From: Streptomyces nitrosporeus
GTDB lineage: Bacteria; Actinomycetota; Actinomycetes; Streptomycetales; Streptomycetaceae
Length of the DNA: 64,000 nucleotides
Direction of reading: 5' to 3'
Assembly (NCBI RefSeq): GCF_008704555.1
Contig: NZ_CP023702.1
Location: 1,364,001-1,428,000 of the forward strand
Shown: piece after piece, positions 1-11,084 of the stretch
Layout: each line of letters opens with the position of its first letter
How positions within the stretch are numbered: the stretch's first letter is position 1
The notes under the pieces: generated by a model
The model's input: the letters and a program-made list of their open reading frames with translations, nothing else
What the model was told of the DNA's origin: nothing
Database searches by the model: none
Made by a program: the position numbers and the translations under genes

Positions 1-839
1 AGATCCCCGCCGCCCCGGCTCCCGCGACCGTCCGGCCGAAGCGCCGCTGGGGCGCGACCGTCTTCGGCCTCGTCATCCTCGCGGTCATGCTCTTCCCGCT
101 GTACTGGATGATCAACACCGCGCTCCAGCCGGACGCGAGCCTGGTCGACGTGGGCCCGGTCCCGACGGGCGTGGACTTCTCCGGCTTCACCTCGGCCATC
201 ACCGAGCAGGGCGGCAACCTGCTGACCTCGCTGGCCGTGGCGCTGGGCGCCGTGGCCATCTGCCTGGCCGTCGCCGCGCCCGCCGCGTACGGTCTGGCGC
301 AGTTCAAGCTGCGCGGCAGCAAGACGATCGTCTTCGGCACGCTGATCACCCAGATGGTGCCCGGCATCGTCATCGCCAACGCCCTGTACAGCGCGTACGT
401 CGACCTCGGCCTGGTCAACTCCTACTTCGGCCTGATGCTGGCGGACGCCTCGCTGGGCATCCCGTTCGCGATCGTGCTGATGCGCTCGTTCATGGTGTCC
501 ATCCCGCGTGAGGTCATCGAGGCCGCCGAGGTGGACGGCGCGGGCCGCATCCGTACGTTCGTCCAGGTCGTCCTGCCGATGAGCCGCAACTCGCTGATCA
601 CCGCCGGGCTGTTCTCGTTCCTGTACGCGTGGAGCGACTTCATGTTCGCCCTGACGCTGAACACCACGGACGAGGTCAAGCCGATCACGCTCGGCATCTA
701 CCAGTACATCGGCGCGCACGTCGGTGACTGGGGTTCGGTCATGGCCGCCTCGGTGCTCTCCGCGGTGCCCGCCGCCGTCCTGCTGGTCCTGTCCCAGAAG
801 TACATCGCCGCCGGGATCACCGGCGGCTCCGTCAAGTAA
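1..839 (+). CDS. Carbohydrate ABC transporter permease, MalG/CebG type (5' end missing)
   Basis: The reading frame is open from the first complete codon at position 3, so the gene starts upstream; about 278 residues are visible. It encodes the second inner-membrane permease of a sugar importer. Hydrophobic segments recur through the protein, beginning with one just after a basic KRRWG stretch. The cytoplasmic coupling motif that docks on the ATPase is present around nucleotides 514-545 (EAAEVDGAGR, the EAA loop with its conserved G). The stop is followed 8 bases later by a beta-glucosidase gene, an arrangement like the cellobiose/cello-oligosaccharide cebG-bglC pairing of streptomycetes. The substrate is inferred from that neighbour only; the binding protein and first permease should lie upstream of the window. 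Confidence 0.9.
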   Translation, partial: IPAAPAPATVRPKRRWGATVFGLVILAVMLFPLYWMINTALQPDASLVDVGPVPTGVDFSGFTSAITEQGGNLLTSLAVALGAVAICLAVAAPAAYGLAQFKLRGSKTIVFGTLITQMVPGIVIANALYSAYVDLGLVNSYFGLMLADASLGIPFAIVLMRSFMVSIPREVIEAAEVDGAGRIRTFVQVVLPMSRNSLITAGLFSFLYAWSDFMFALTLNTTDEVKPITLGIYQYIGAHVGDWGSVMAASVLSAVPAAVLLVLSQKYIAAGITGGSVK

Positions 840-847
840 GGGTTCAC

Positions 848-2230
848 ATGAGTGACTTCCCGGTCTTCCCGCCCGGATTCGTCTTCGGCGCGGCCACGGC
901 CTCGTACCAGATCGAGGGTGCCGTGCGGGAGGACGGCCGCGGCCCGTCCATCTGGGACACCTACAGCCACACCCCCGGCCGCACGGACGGCGGTGACACC
1001 GGTGACGTGGCGTGCGACCACTACCACCGCTACCCCGAGGACGTGGCGCTCCTGCGCGACCTGGGCGTGGACTCCTACCGCTTCTCGATCTCCTGGTCCC
1101 GGATCCAGGCGGAGGGCAGCGGGGCGGTCAACCCCAAGGGCCTGGACTTCTACTCCCGGCTCGTGGACTCCCTCCTGGAGGCGGGCATCGAGCCGGCCGC
1201 CACCCTCTACCACTGGGACCTGCCGCAGGCCCTGGAGGACAAGGGCGGCTGGCGGGTGCGCGAGACGGCGGAGCGCTTCGGCGAGTACACCGCGATCATG
1301 GCCGAGCACCTGGGCGACCGGGTCCCGCGCTGGATCACCCTCAACGAGCCGTGGTGCAGCGCCTTCCTCGGCTACTCGGTCGGCCGGCACGCGCCGGGCG
1401 CCCAGGAGGGCCGCGGGGCGCTGGCCGCCGCGCACCACCTGCTGGTGGGCCACGGCCACGCGATGACCGCGCTGCGCGCGGCGGGCGTCCGCGAGGCGGG
1501 CATCACGCTGAACCTGGACCGCAACGTCCCCGCCACCGAGTCGGACGCGGACCTCGCGGCCGTCGTACGGGCGGACACCCAGCACAACCTGGTGTGGACC
1601 GAGCCGATCCTCGCGGGCCGCTACCCGGCCACCGAGGAGGAGACCTGGGGCGAGCTGATCACCGGTGAGGACTTCCGCCGCGAGGGCGACCTGGAGCTGA
1701 TCTCCCAGCCGCTGGACTTCCTCGGCATCAACTACTACCGGCCGATCGTGGTGGCCGCGGCCCCGCACCGCGAGGCGGACCCGGCGCTGCGTGTGGCCAC
1801 GGACAACCGGTACACCGAGGGTGAGTACCCCGAGGTCCGCAGGACCGCGATGGGCTGGCCGGTCGTCCCGCACACCTTCACCGACCTGCTGACCGCGCTG
1901 AAGCAGACCTACGGTGACGCGCTGCCGCCGGTGCACATCACGGAGAACGGCTCGGCGGAGTTCGACTCCGTCGAGGCGGACGGCTCGGTCCGTGACACCG
2001 ACCGGGTGGAGTACCTCCGCGACCACCTGACCGCCCTGCGGGGGGCCATGGACGCGGGTGTGGACGTCCGCGGGTACTACGTGTGGTCGCTGCTGGACAA
2101 CTTCGAGTGGGCGCTGGGCTACGCGAAGCGGTTCGGGATCATCCGGGTCGACTACGACACCCTGGAGCGCACCCCGAAGGACAGCTACCGCTGGTACCAG
2201 CAGCTGATCGCGGCCCACCGGGCCGTCTGA
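848..2230 (+). CDS. GH1 family beta-glucosidase
   Basis: A 460-residue cytoplasmic glycoside hydrolase family 1 enzyme, the normal length for the family, with no signal peptide. It should hydrolyse beta-glucosides such as cellobiose delivered by the adjacent importer. The N-terminal GH1 signature FVFGAATASYQIEGA is present. The acid/base glutamate is E167 in TLNEPW and the nucleophile is E366 in ITENGS; a C-terminal YYVWSLLDNFEWALGY block completes the active site. The ATG lies 8 bases after the permease stop, so the two genes are co-transcribed. A hairpin directly downstream ends this unit. The family call is firm; the exact sugar is inferred. Confidence 0.95.
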   Translation: MSDFPVFPPGFVFGAATASYQIEGAVREDGRGPSIWDTYSHTPGRTDGGDTGDVACDHYHRYPEDVALLRDLGVDSYRFSISWSRIQAEGSGAVNPKGLDFYSRLVDSLLEAGIEPAATLYHWDLPQALEDKGGWRVRETAERFGEYTAIMAEHLGDRVPRWITLNEPWCSAFLGYSVGRHAPGAQEGRGALAAAHHLLVGHGHAMTALRAAGVREAGITLNLDRNVPATESDADLAAVVRADTQHNLVWTEPILAGRYPATEEETWGELITGEDFRREGDLELISQPLDFLGINYYRPIVVAAAPHREADPALRVATDNRYTEGEYPEVRRTAMGWPVVPHTFTDLLTALKQTYGDALPPVHITENGSAEFDSVEADGSVRDTDRVEYLRDHLTALRGAMDAGVDVRGYYVWSLLDNFEWALGYAKRFGIIRVDYDTLERTPKDSYRWYQQLIAAHRAV

Positions 2231-2248
2231 CCCGGCCCGTCCGGCCAC

Positions 2249-2288
2249 CCGGGGGCGTACGCGTGTTCCACCGCGCGTGCGCCCCCGG
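2249..2288 (+). terminator. Hairpin terminator after the beta-glucosidase gene
   Basis: Arms CCGGGGGCGTACGCG (2249-2263) and CGCGTGCGCCCCCGG (2274-2288) pair with one wobble and enclose a 10-base loop, 18 bases after the stop. There is no T-run, as is common for Streptomyces. It separates the sugar operon from the next gene. Confidence 0.7.
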
Positions 2289-2495
2289 TTCCGTTTCCCT
2301 CCGCCCTGGTCCCGTCTTCTCCGCCCCCGGGGCCGCGCGGCGGTGCGCGGGGCGGTGCCCCCGGGTGCGCGGGTCCGCCGGGGGCGCCGTGTTCTGCCCG
2401 CGGGGCCGGTGCGCGCTGCCCCCGGGTACCTGGCGGTCCGCTCCTTCGCCGTGTACGCAGGAGGGGTCGGAGTCCCCGTACCGGAAGAGGCGGCC

Positions 2496-4391
2496 TTGCG
2501 CGACCACGAGAACGTCAGGACGGATCCGGACCACGCCCCGGCCCGCGGGCCGGCCGCCGCGCCGCAGGCGCCCGGCGGGCGGCTCCTCGCCCTGCAGGGC
2601 GAGGCCGGCAACGCGGCCGTGGTCCAGATGCTCCGCCGGGCCGGGCACCCCGGGGCCCAGGCGGGCCCGCCGCGCGGCGGGGGCGGCGCAGACCCGTCCG
2701 CCACCGTGCAGCGCTCCGCCGTCCACGCCGTACTGCGGTCCGGGGGCCGTCCGCTGGACGAGGCCACCCGCACCGACATGGAGGCCCGGCTCGGCGCCGA
2801 CTTCTCCGACGTACGCGTCCACACGGACGCCGCCGCGAGGGCGTCGGCCGCCGAGGTGGGTGCCCGTGCCTACACCTCCGGCAGCCATGTCGTCATCGGT
2901 GCCGGCGGGGGCGACCGGCACACCCTGGCCCATGAGCTGACCCATGTCATCCAGCAGCGGCAGGGCCCGGTCGCGGGTACCGACAACGGTGCGGGACTGA
3001 GCGTCTCGGACCCCTCGGACCGCTTCGAGCGGGAGGCGGAGGCCAACGCCAGGCGGGTGCTCGGCGGCCCGGCACCGGTCCGGCACCCCCACGACCGGGA
3101 CGCGCCGGCGCCCGGCGGGGCGGGCCCGGGGGCAGCGGTGCAACGGACGAGTGACACCGAGATGGCGAGCCAGTCCAGTACCGGCTCCGGGATGAGCATC
3201 GACTATCCGTCCACGGCCGACGCGGGCCGCCTCGCGGCGGTGACCAAGGCGCTCTCCGCGCAGAAGCCCGAGAACCTGAGCTTCATGGGCAACATCCTGA
3301 AGGCGACGGTGCGGCCCGCGCCGGCCGCGGACGGCTCGGGGGGCGGCGGCCGGTCCAAGAAGCTGTACCAGATCGGCAGGGAGAGCCTGGAGCGCCTCTA
3401 CACGGAGAACCCCGGTCCCACGGAGGACCCCGAATGGCACTGGGACAAGGAGTCCTGGTCGGTGCTCCGGGCGGAGGTCGAGGCGGTCTACACCTACCTG
3501 AGCGCCCGTGCCCGGCTCTCGGACGGCGGTGGCCTGATGCACTCCAAGAGCGACAAGCAGTGGCTGATGGTGAAGCCCCCGCTGTCCCCGGGCAAGCAGG
3601 CGGCCTCCTCGAAGTCGCTCGGCGAACTGCCCTTCTACGAGTCTCCCGCCCTGAAGCCGGTTCCCGGCTCCACCACACCCGACCAGGTCCTCCTCGGCGA
3701 CGGCACCGAGATGGGACGCGGCGCCACCTACGCCTTCGACTCCCCCGGCGGCACCACGCACCGCATGATCACCTACGCCAAGGACATGCCCGCCGAGGTG
3801 CCCGACTTCGCCCTGCCGCCCGCCCTGGCCCAGGTGCCCACCGCGGCGCTCGGCAGAGGGCTGATGCCGTTCACGCAGGCCACCAAGACCGCCGGCCCCG
3901 TCACGGTCGACCAGAAGGTGCTCAACCGCTGGGGCGGGGGCAAGCGTGACGGCCACAAGCCCGACCAGAACGGCGCGATGAAGGGGGTTTCGGCCTCCGA
4001 GGCCGCCAAGGCGAGCAACATGGCCGACGGCGACTGGCAGTGGCTCCATCTGATCGCGTTCACGATGGGCGGCCACGACGGCACCCAGCCGAACGCGCCG
4101 GAGAACCTGGCCGCCGGGCTCGCCGCCGCCAACGGGCACCACCTGGTCCTGGAGACGCTGGTCAAGAAGATGATCCTCCAGGCGGGCATCAGCGAGGTGA
4201 AGGTCACCGCGACGGCCAGGATGCTGACCGGCAGCTACCACGTCTGTTCGAGTATCGACTACCAGCTGGAGTGGACGCAGAACGGGACGTCCTACTCGGA
4301 CGTCTTCAAGGTGAACGCGCTCAACCCGAACAAGTCCATGGGCGGCCATCTCGCGCTGCTCGACAAGCAGTACGTGGCGCACCACCCCTGA
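2496..4391 (+). CDS. DUF4157 (eCIS core domain) protein with nuclease-like C-terminal region
   Basis: A 631-residue protein. The frame is open upstream to 2277, but that start lies inside the terminator hairpin; TTG at 2496 is chosen because GGAAGAGG sits 5 bases before it and the protein then begins LRDHENVRTD, like other family members. Residues about 65-185 form the DUF4157/eCIS-core domain (LDEATRTDMEARLGADFSDV, YTSG, and HELTH at 146-150), a marker of cargo associated with extracellular contractile injection systems. The middle is low in recognisable motifs. The C-terminal part carries WQWLHLIAFTMGG with H518 and PENLAAG with N537, a pattern resembling the H...N core of beta-beta-alpha-metal nucleases; that assignment is inference. 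No eCIS structural gene is present in the window, so delivery is unknown. No adjacent immunity gene is visible. Confidence 0.8.
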   Translation: MRDHENVRTDPDHAPARGPAAAPQAPGGRLLALQGEAGNAAVVQMLRRAGHPGAQAGPPRGGGGADPSATVQRSAVHAVLRSGGRPLDEATRTDMEARLGADFSDVRVHTDAAARASAAEVGARAYTSGSHVVIGAGGGDRHTLAHELTHVIQQRQGPVAGTDNGAGLSVSDPSDRFEREAEANARRVLGGPAPVRHPHDRDAPAPGGAGPGAAVQRTSDTEMASQSSTGSGMSIDYPSTADAGRLAAVTKALSAQKPENLSFMGNILKATVRPAPAADGSGGGGRSKKLYQIGRESLERLYTENPGPTEDPEWHWDKESWSVLRAEVEAVYTYLSARARLSDGGGLMHSKSDKQWLMVKPPLSPGKQAASSKSLGELPFYESPALKPVPGSTTPDQVLLGDGTEMGRGATYAFDSPGGTTHRMITYAKDMPAEVPDFALPPALAQVPTAALGRGLMPFTQATKTAGPVTVDQKVLNRWGGGKRDGHKPDQNGAMKGVSASEAAKASNMADGDWQWLHLIAFTMGGHDGTQPNAPENLAAGLAAANGHHLVLETLVKKMILQAGISEVKVTATARMLTGSYHVCSSIDYQLEWTQNGTSYSDVFKVNALNPNKSMGGHLALLDKQYVAHHP

Positions 4392-4399
4392 GGCCGTCG

Positions 4400-4437
4400 C
4401 CTCCGGGCGCCCGCACCGTGGTCCGGGCGCCCGGAGG
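4400..4437. terminator. Bidirectional hairpin between convergent genes
   Basis: Perfect 14-bp arms CCTCCGGGCGCCCG (4400-4413) and CGGGCGCCCGGAGG (4424-4437) with a 10-base loop. It lies between the DUF4157 stop and the ROK stop and can serve both strands. Confidence 0.75.
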
Positions 4438-4521
4438 TGACGCCCCGGCGGCGAGGACCGCGGAACCGGCCCGCGGGCCGTGCCAGGGCCCGTGCCACCG
4501 CCGGAGCGCGCAGCGCGGCGG

Positions 4522-5751
4522 TCAGCGCACCGCGTACGCCGCCGGGTTCTCCATCACCTCGTACATCACCCGGGCCGCCGCCCCCCGCGCCGCGTCGCCG
4601 GAGAGGGAGGAGGCGCGCAGCCTGCTGCCGCCCTCGTGCCAGCGGCCGGAGACCACCCGGGTGGTGAGCTGGGCGTCCGCGGCCTCGATCAGCCACGGCA
4701 TGAGGTTCCGGTAGATCCCGCCGAGCACGACCGCCTCCGGGTCGAAGAGGTTGACCGCCCCGGCCAGGACCACGCCCAGCCGGTCCCCCGCCGTCCGCAG
4801 CGCCTCGACGGTCCTGGGGTCCCCGGCGGCGGCCCGCTGCTCCAGCTCGGCCGCTCCCCGCACGCCCTGGCCGCAGTCGATGCCGGCCGCCTCGAACAGG
4901 GCGGCCCGTCCCGCGTACTGCTCCAGGCAGCCGCGCGCCCCGCACCGGCACTGCGGCCCCTGCGGGTCGACGACCACATGGCCGATCTCACCGGCGAACC
5001 CGTGGGCGCCCCGCAGGATCTCGCCGTTCAGGACGAGGGCGCCGCCGACGCCGATCTCACCGGTGAGGTAGAGGAAGGTGCGCAGGCCGCCGAGACCGCC
5101 GAACCAGTACTCGGCCAGGGCCGCCAGGTTGGCCTCGTTGTCGGAGCCGACGGCCAGGGCGCGTCCGGCGGGACGCAGGGTGCTGAGTGCCTGCCCGAAG
5201 ATGCCCTCGGCGGCGACCCTGCTCCAGCCGAGGTTGGGGGCCTGCCGTACGACACCTCCGGACACCAGGCCGGGCAGGGCCAGTTCGACGCCCACCACCC
5301 GCAGCTGCTGCTCACGGGTGGACCCGATGACCCGGTTGGTGAGGCGTGCGGCGTGGGCAAGCACCTCGGCGGGCGGGACACCGCGGTGATCGGTGTGCTC
5401 GATGACGCGGACCCGGTCGGTGCCGGTGAGATCGACGGCGCACACCGAGACGTAGTCGATGTTGATCTCCACCCCGAGTCCCGCCGGACCGGTCCGGGAG
5501 AGGGTGAGGACGGTGCCGGGGCGCCCGGCGGACCCGCTGGAGGTCTTGCCCGACTCGCTGAGGCAGCCCAGTGCGAGGAGTTCCTCGACGAGGGAGGAGA
5601 CGGCGGCCCGGGTGAGTCCGACGAGGCTCGCCACCCTGGCCCGGGTGACCTCGCCCTCCTCGCGGACGGTGCGCAGCACGAGGCTGAGGTTGTGGCGCCG
5701 TACGGACTCGTATCCGGCTTTGGCCGCGGGCGAGGTGAGCGTGTTCTTCAT
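4522..5751 (-). CDS. ROK family transcriptional regulator
   Basis: A 409-residue repressor of the ROK (NagC/XylR) family. The frame is open upstream to 6018 through low-complexity sequence, but ATG at 5751 (MKNTLTSPAAKAGYESVRRHN) is the natural start, immediately before the winged helix-turn-helix (residues about 15-70, EVTRARVASLVGLTRAAVSSL). The sugar-kinase-like domain follows, with the ROK zinc motif CRCGARGCLEQY and a GEIGVGGALVLNGE phosphate/sugar loop. It probably senses a sugar or phosphosugar and may control the ABC/beta-glucosidase operon convergent to it. The 19-bp repeats at 5781-5895 lie in its promoter region. Confidence 0.88.
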   Translation of the reverse strand: MKNTLTSPAAKAGYESVRRHNLSLVLRTVREEGEVTRARVASLVGLTRAAVSSLVEELLALGCLSESGKTSSGSAGRPGTVLTLSRTGPAGLGVEINIDYVSVCAVDLTGTDRVRVIEHTDHRGVPPAEVLAHAARLTNRVIGSTREQQLRVVGVELALPGLVSGGVVRQAPNLGWSRVAAEGIFGQALSTLRPAGRALAVGSDNEANLAALAEYWFGGLGGLRTFLYLTGEIGVGGALVLNGEILRGAHGFAGEIGHVVVDPQGPQCRCGARGCLEQYAGRAALFEAAGIDCGQGVRGAAELEQRAAAGDPRTVEALRTAGDRLGVVLAGAVNLFDPEAVVLGGIYRNLMPWLIEAADAQLTTRVVSGRWHEGGSRLRASSLSGDAARGAAARVMYEVMENPAAYAVR

Positions 5752-5780
5752 CAGGCTTGTGACCCTATCGGCGAGTGGCC

Positions 5781-5895
5781 GTACCGGGAGGTAACGGCTG
5801 TACCGGGAGGCAGCGGCCGTACCGGACGGCGAGGGCCGTGTGCGGGGCCGGGGCCCGTACCGGGCGGCAGGGGCCGCGTGCGGGGTGGCGGAGCG
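5781..5895. repeat. 19-bp degenerate tandem repeat upstream of the ROK gene
   Basis: GTACCGGGAGGTAACGGCT, GTACCGGGAGGCAGCGGCC and GTACCGGACGGCGAGGGCC begin at 5781, 5800 and 5819, exactly 19 bp apart. A degenerate unit starts near 5838, a clear one (GTACCGGGCGGCAGGGGCC) at 5857, and a degraded copy near 5876. The array lies 30-145 bp before the ROK start codon. It could be a multi-site operator or a neutral minisatellite. Confidence 0.7.
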
Positions 5896-5983
5896 GGGGC
5901 GGGAAGCGGGGAGACGGGGGGCGGCGGGACGGGGCGGGAGACGGGAGGGGCGGCGGGACGGGGGCGGGGACGAGGGACGGCGA

Positions 5984-6011
5984 AGGGCCGCACCCCGGTG
6001 GGTGCGGCCCT
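5984..6011 (-). terminator. Hairpin terminator after acnA
   Basis: Arms AGGGCCGCACCC (5984-5995) and GGGTGCGGCCCT (6000-6011) are perfect complements around a 4-base loop, 19 bases beyond the acnA stop codon on the minus strand. Confidence 0.8.
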
Positions 6012-6030
6012 CGCTCACTTACCGGTCCGC

Positions 6031-8775
<2,745 letters not shown>

Positions 8776-8855
8776 TCAACCGCGCCGCGCCTCATAGGCG
8801 GCCGGTGCCGCTCGGTGCCGCCTACGGCCCCGCCATCCGCTAGGGTAAGAATTAG

Positions 8856-8874
8856 TTAGGTAACCCTTACCAGG
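8856..8874. promoter_or_regulatory. Iron-box-like palindrome upstream of acnA
   Basis: TTAGGTAACCCTTACCAGG contains the perfect inverted repeat GGTAA-CCC-TTACC (8859-8871). Compared by eye with the DtxR/IdeR/DmdR-type consensus TTAGGTWAGSCTWACCTAA, about 15 of 19 positions agree. A further half-site GGGTAAG lies at 8843-8849. It is about 108 bp before the acnA start and close to a possible minus-strand -10 (TACCCT, 8842-8847). Regulation of the iron-sulfur enzyme by an iron repressor is inferred. Confidence 0.5.
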
Positions 8875-8900
8875 CAGTGGCGGCGGTGCGCCTCGGCAGA

Positions 8901-8918
8901 TATCTCGATGTCGAGATA
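8901..8918. promoter_or_regulatory. Perfect 18-bp palindrome in the acnA upstream region
   Basis: TATCTCGATGTCGAGATA is an 8-bp inverted repeat with a 2-bp centre, 153 bp from the acnA start. The form resembles operators of dimeric winged-helix repressors of the MarR or Rrf2 type. The regulator is not identified. Confidence 0.55.
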
Positions 8919-9465
8919 ACTCTAGTACATCACCGCGACGCGGTCATGCCCGGGCACCCCCCGCGCCGCCGCGGACCGCCCTCGCCCGGCCGGCACGCCG
9001 ACCGGTTTCCGGCGGGTCCGGCGCCCGGTCCGCCATTCCAGTGAACCCGGCCCCGGGCGTGATCGCACGGGGGCGCCGGGAGGAAACACCGGTCGGGCCA
9101 CGACTCCGGCCGCCCTCCAGGCCCCCTTGGCGCCCCCACCGCTCGGATTCCCCCTCCGCCGCCCCGGAAGCCCCCTCCCCCTACCACCCGGGCCATCCGG
9201 GCCATCCGGGGCCCCTTCCCGTGCCCCCGAACACCCGCCCCCCCCACCTCCGGGCGCCCCCTCCCCGCACCCCGAGGGCACCGACACGCCGGACCGGCCC
9301 ACGCGCCAGGACCCGGCGCGCCACCCGTTCGGCCGAACTCCGGAGGCCGCCCCCGAAGGCATGACCGACCTTCAGGAGAGCGGCGGGACCAGGGGCGGCA
9401 CCGCCCCTCCCGCATCGCGAGCCACCGTCTTTTCACCCACCGATCACACCCCCGACGCAAACCTC
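8919..9465. other. Long C-rich intergenic region between acnA and the MurA-like gene
   Basis: No gene is supported here. Minus-strand frames of 146 and 176 codons are open but are composed of Arg/Gly/Pro low-complexity sequence with no recognised motif. The sequence is pyrimidine-rich, with a short direct repeat GGCCATCCG near 9190-9215. Confidence 0.55.
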
Positions 9466-9486
9466 ATCTCATATCTGAGATAGCGT
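9466..9486 (+). promoter_or_regulatory. Palindrome overlapping the putative promoter of the HTH-MurA gene
   Basis: ATCTCA-TATC-TGAGAT (9466-9481) is a perfect inverted repeat that runs into TAGCGT (9481-9486), a TANNNT-type -10 hexamer 7 bases before the ATG at 9494. No Shine-Dalgarno is visible, so the transcript may be leaderless. Because the encoded protein begins with an XRE helix-turn-helix, autorepression through this site is plausible. Confidence 0.5.
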
Positions 9487-9493
9487 TCGGTTC

Positions 9494-11023
9494 ATGGAAG
9501 ACGACTACCTCGTACGTATCGGCAAGCTCATCCGTGACGCCCGCCAGCACCGGGGCTGGACGCAGACACAGCTCGCCGAGGCGCTCGCCACCAGCCAGAG
9601 CGCCGTCAACCGCATCGAGCGCGGCAATCAGAACATCAGTCTTGAGATGATCGCCCGGATCGGCGAAGCCCTCGACAGCGAGATCGTGTCGCTCGGCTAT
9701 GCCGGGCCCATGCACCTGCGGGTGGTCGGCGGACGCCGGCTCTCCGGTTCCATCGACGTGAAGACGAGCAAGAACGCCTGCGTCGCCCTGCTCTGCGGCT
9801 CGCTGCTCAACAAGGGCCGTACCGTCCTGCGCCGGGTCGCCCGTATCGAGGAGGTCTTCCGGCTGCTGGAGGTCCTCAACTCCATCGGGGTGCGCACCCG
9901 CTGGATCAACGACGGCGTCGACCTGGAGATCCTGCCGCCCGCCGAGCTGGACCTGGCGGCCATCGACGCGGACGCCGCCCGCCGGACCCGCTCCATCATC
10001 ATGTTCCTGGGCCCGCTGCTGCACCGCACGGAGCGCTTCACGCTGCCGTACGCCGGCGGCTGCGACCTCGGCACGCGCACCATCGAGCCGCACATGATCG
10101 CCCTGCGCCGCTTCGGCCTGGAGATCGCGGCGACCGACGGGCTGTACCACGCCCAGGTCGACCCCTCGGTCCGGCCGGCCCGCCCGATCGTGCTGACCGA
10201 ACGCGGGGACACGGTCACCGAGAACGCCCTCCTGGCCGCCGCCCGCAACGAGGGCACGACCGTCATCCGCAACGCCTCCTCCAACTACATGGTCCAGGAC
10301 CTGTGCTTCTTCCTGGAGGCGCTCGGCGTACGCGTCGACGGCGTCGGCACGACGACCCTGACCGTGCACGGTGTGCCGGAGATCGACGTGGACGTCGACT
10401 ACTCCCCCTCCGAGGACCCGGTCGAGGCGATGAGCCTGCTGGCGGCGGCGGTCGTGACGGAGTCGGAGCTGACGATCCGCCGGGTACCGGTCGAGTTCCT
10501 GGAGATCGAGCTCGCGGTCCTGGAGGAGATGGGCATCGACTGCGACCGCACCCCGGAGTACGCCGCGGACAACGGCCGCACCCGGCTGGTGGACCTGACG
10601 GTCCGGCCCTCCAAGCTGGAGGCGCCGATCGACAAGATCCACCCGATGCCCTTCCCGGGGCTGAACATCGACAACGTGCCGTTCTTCGCGGCCATCGCCG
10701 CCACCGCGCACGGCCAGACCCTGATCCACGACTGGGTCTACGACAACCGCGCCATCTACCTCACCGACCTCAACCGCCTCGGCGGCCGGCTCCAGCTCCT
10801 CGACCCGCACCGGGTCCTGGTCGAGGGCCCGACCCGCTGGCGCGCCGCCGAGATGATGTGCCCGCCGGCCCTGCGCCCGGCGGTGGTGGTCCTGCTGGCG
10901 ATGATGGCGGCCGAGGGCACCTCGGTGCTGCGCAACGTGTATGTGATCAACCGGGGTTACGAGGAGCTCGCGGAGCGGCTGAACTCGGTCGGCGCGCAGA
11001 TCGAGATCTTCCGGGACATCTGA
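9494..11023 (+). CDS. UDP-N-acetylglucosamine 1-carboxyvinyltransferase-like (MurA-like) protein with N-terminal XRE helix-turn-helix
   Basis: A 509-residue protein. Residues about 5-65 form an XRE/Cro-type DNA-binding domain (GWTQTQLAEALATSQSAVNRIERGNQNISLEM shows the two helices). From residue 75 the sequence is an EPSP-synthase/MurA fold: KNA at the MurA N-terminal substrate site (TSKNACVALL) and a cysteine, C190, in the YAGGCDLGTRTIEPH loop where MurA carries its PEP-binding Cys. Housekeeping MurA adds enolpyruvate to UDP-GlcNAc for peptidoglycan synthesis; this fusion is larger than the roughly 420-450 residue enzyme. It may be a second MurA or a regulator sensing wall precursors. Neighbourhood with acnA is, from memory, conserved in streptomycetes. 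Confidence 0.88.
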   Translation: MEDDYLVRIGKLIRDARQHRGWTQTQLAEALATSQSAVNRIERGNQNISLEMIARIGEALDSEIVSLGYAGPMHLRVVGGRRLSGSIDVKTSKNACVALLCGSLLNKGRTVLRRVARIEEVFRLLEVLNSIGVRTRWINDGVDLEILPPAELDLAAIDADAARRTRSIIMFLGPLLHRTERFTLPYAGGCDLGTRTIEPHMIALRRFGLEIAATDGLYHAQVDPSVRPARPIVLTERGDTVTENALLAAARNEGTTVIRNASSNYMVQDLCFFLEALGVRVDGVGTTTLTVHGVPEIDVDVDYSPSEDPVEAMSLLAAAVVTESELTIRRVPVEFLEIELAVLEEMGIDCDRTPEYAADNGRTRLVDLTVRPSKLEAPIDKIHPMPFPGLNIDNVPFFAAIAATAHGQTLIHDWVYDNRAIYLTDLNRLGGRLQLLDPHRVLVEGPTRWRAAEMMCPPALRPAVVVLLAMMAAEGTSVLRNVYVINRGYEELAERLNSVGAQIEIFRDI

Positions 11024-11035
11024 TACGGCGATGCC

Positions 11036-11084
11036 GCCGCACCCCGTCTGACCTGCCATTTAGCGGGTCAAGGAGGGGTGCGGC
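11036..11084 (+). terminator. Hairpin terminator after the MurA-like gene
   Basis: Outer arms GCCGCACCCC (11036-11045) and GGGGTGCGGC (11075-11084) pair perfectly, and an inner TGACC/GGTCA pair extends the stem. It starts 12 bases after the stop. Confidence 0.7.

Noticed and set aside
2277..2495. Upstream start for the eCIS-core protein
   Set aside because: It would begin inside the terminator hairpin and add an Arg/Pro-rich segment; TTG 2496 has a well-placed ribosome site.
8922..9460. Minus-strand genes between acnA and the MurA-like gene
   Set aside because: Arg/Gly/Pro low complexity, no ribosome site or family match; treated as intergenic.
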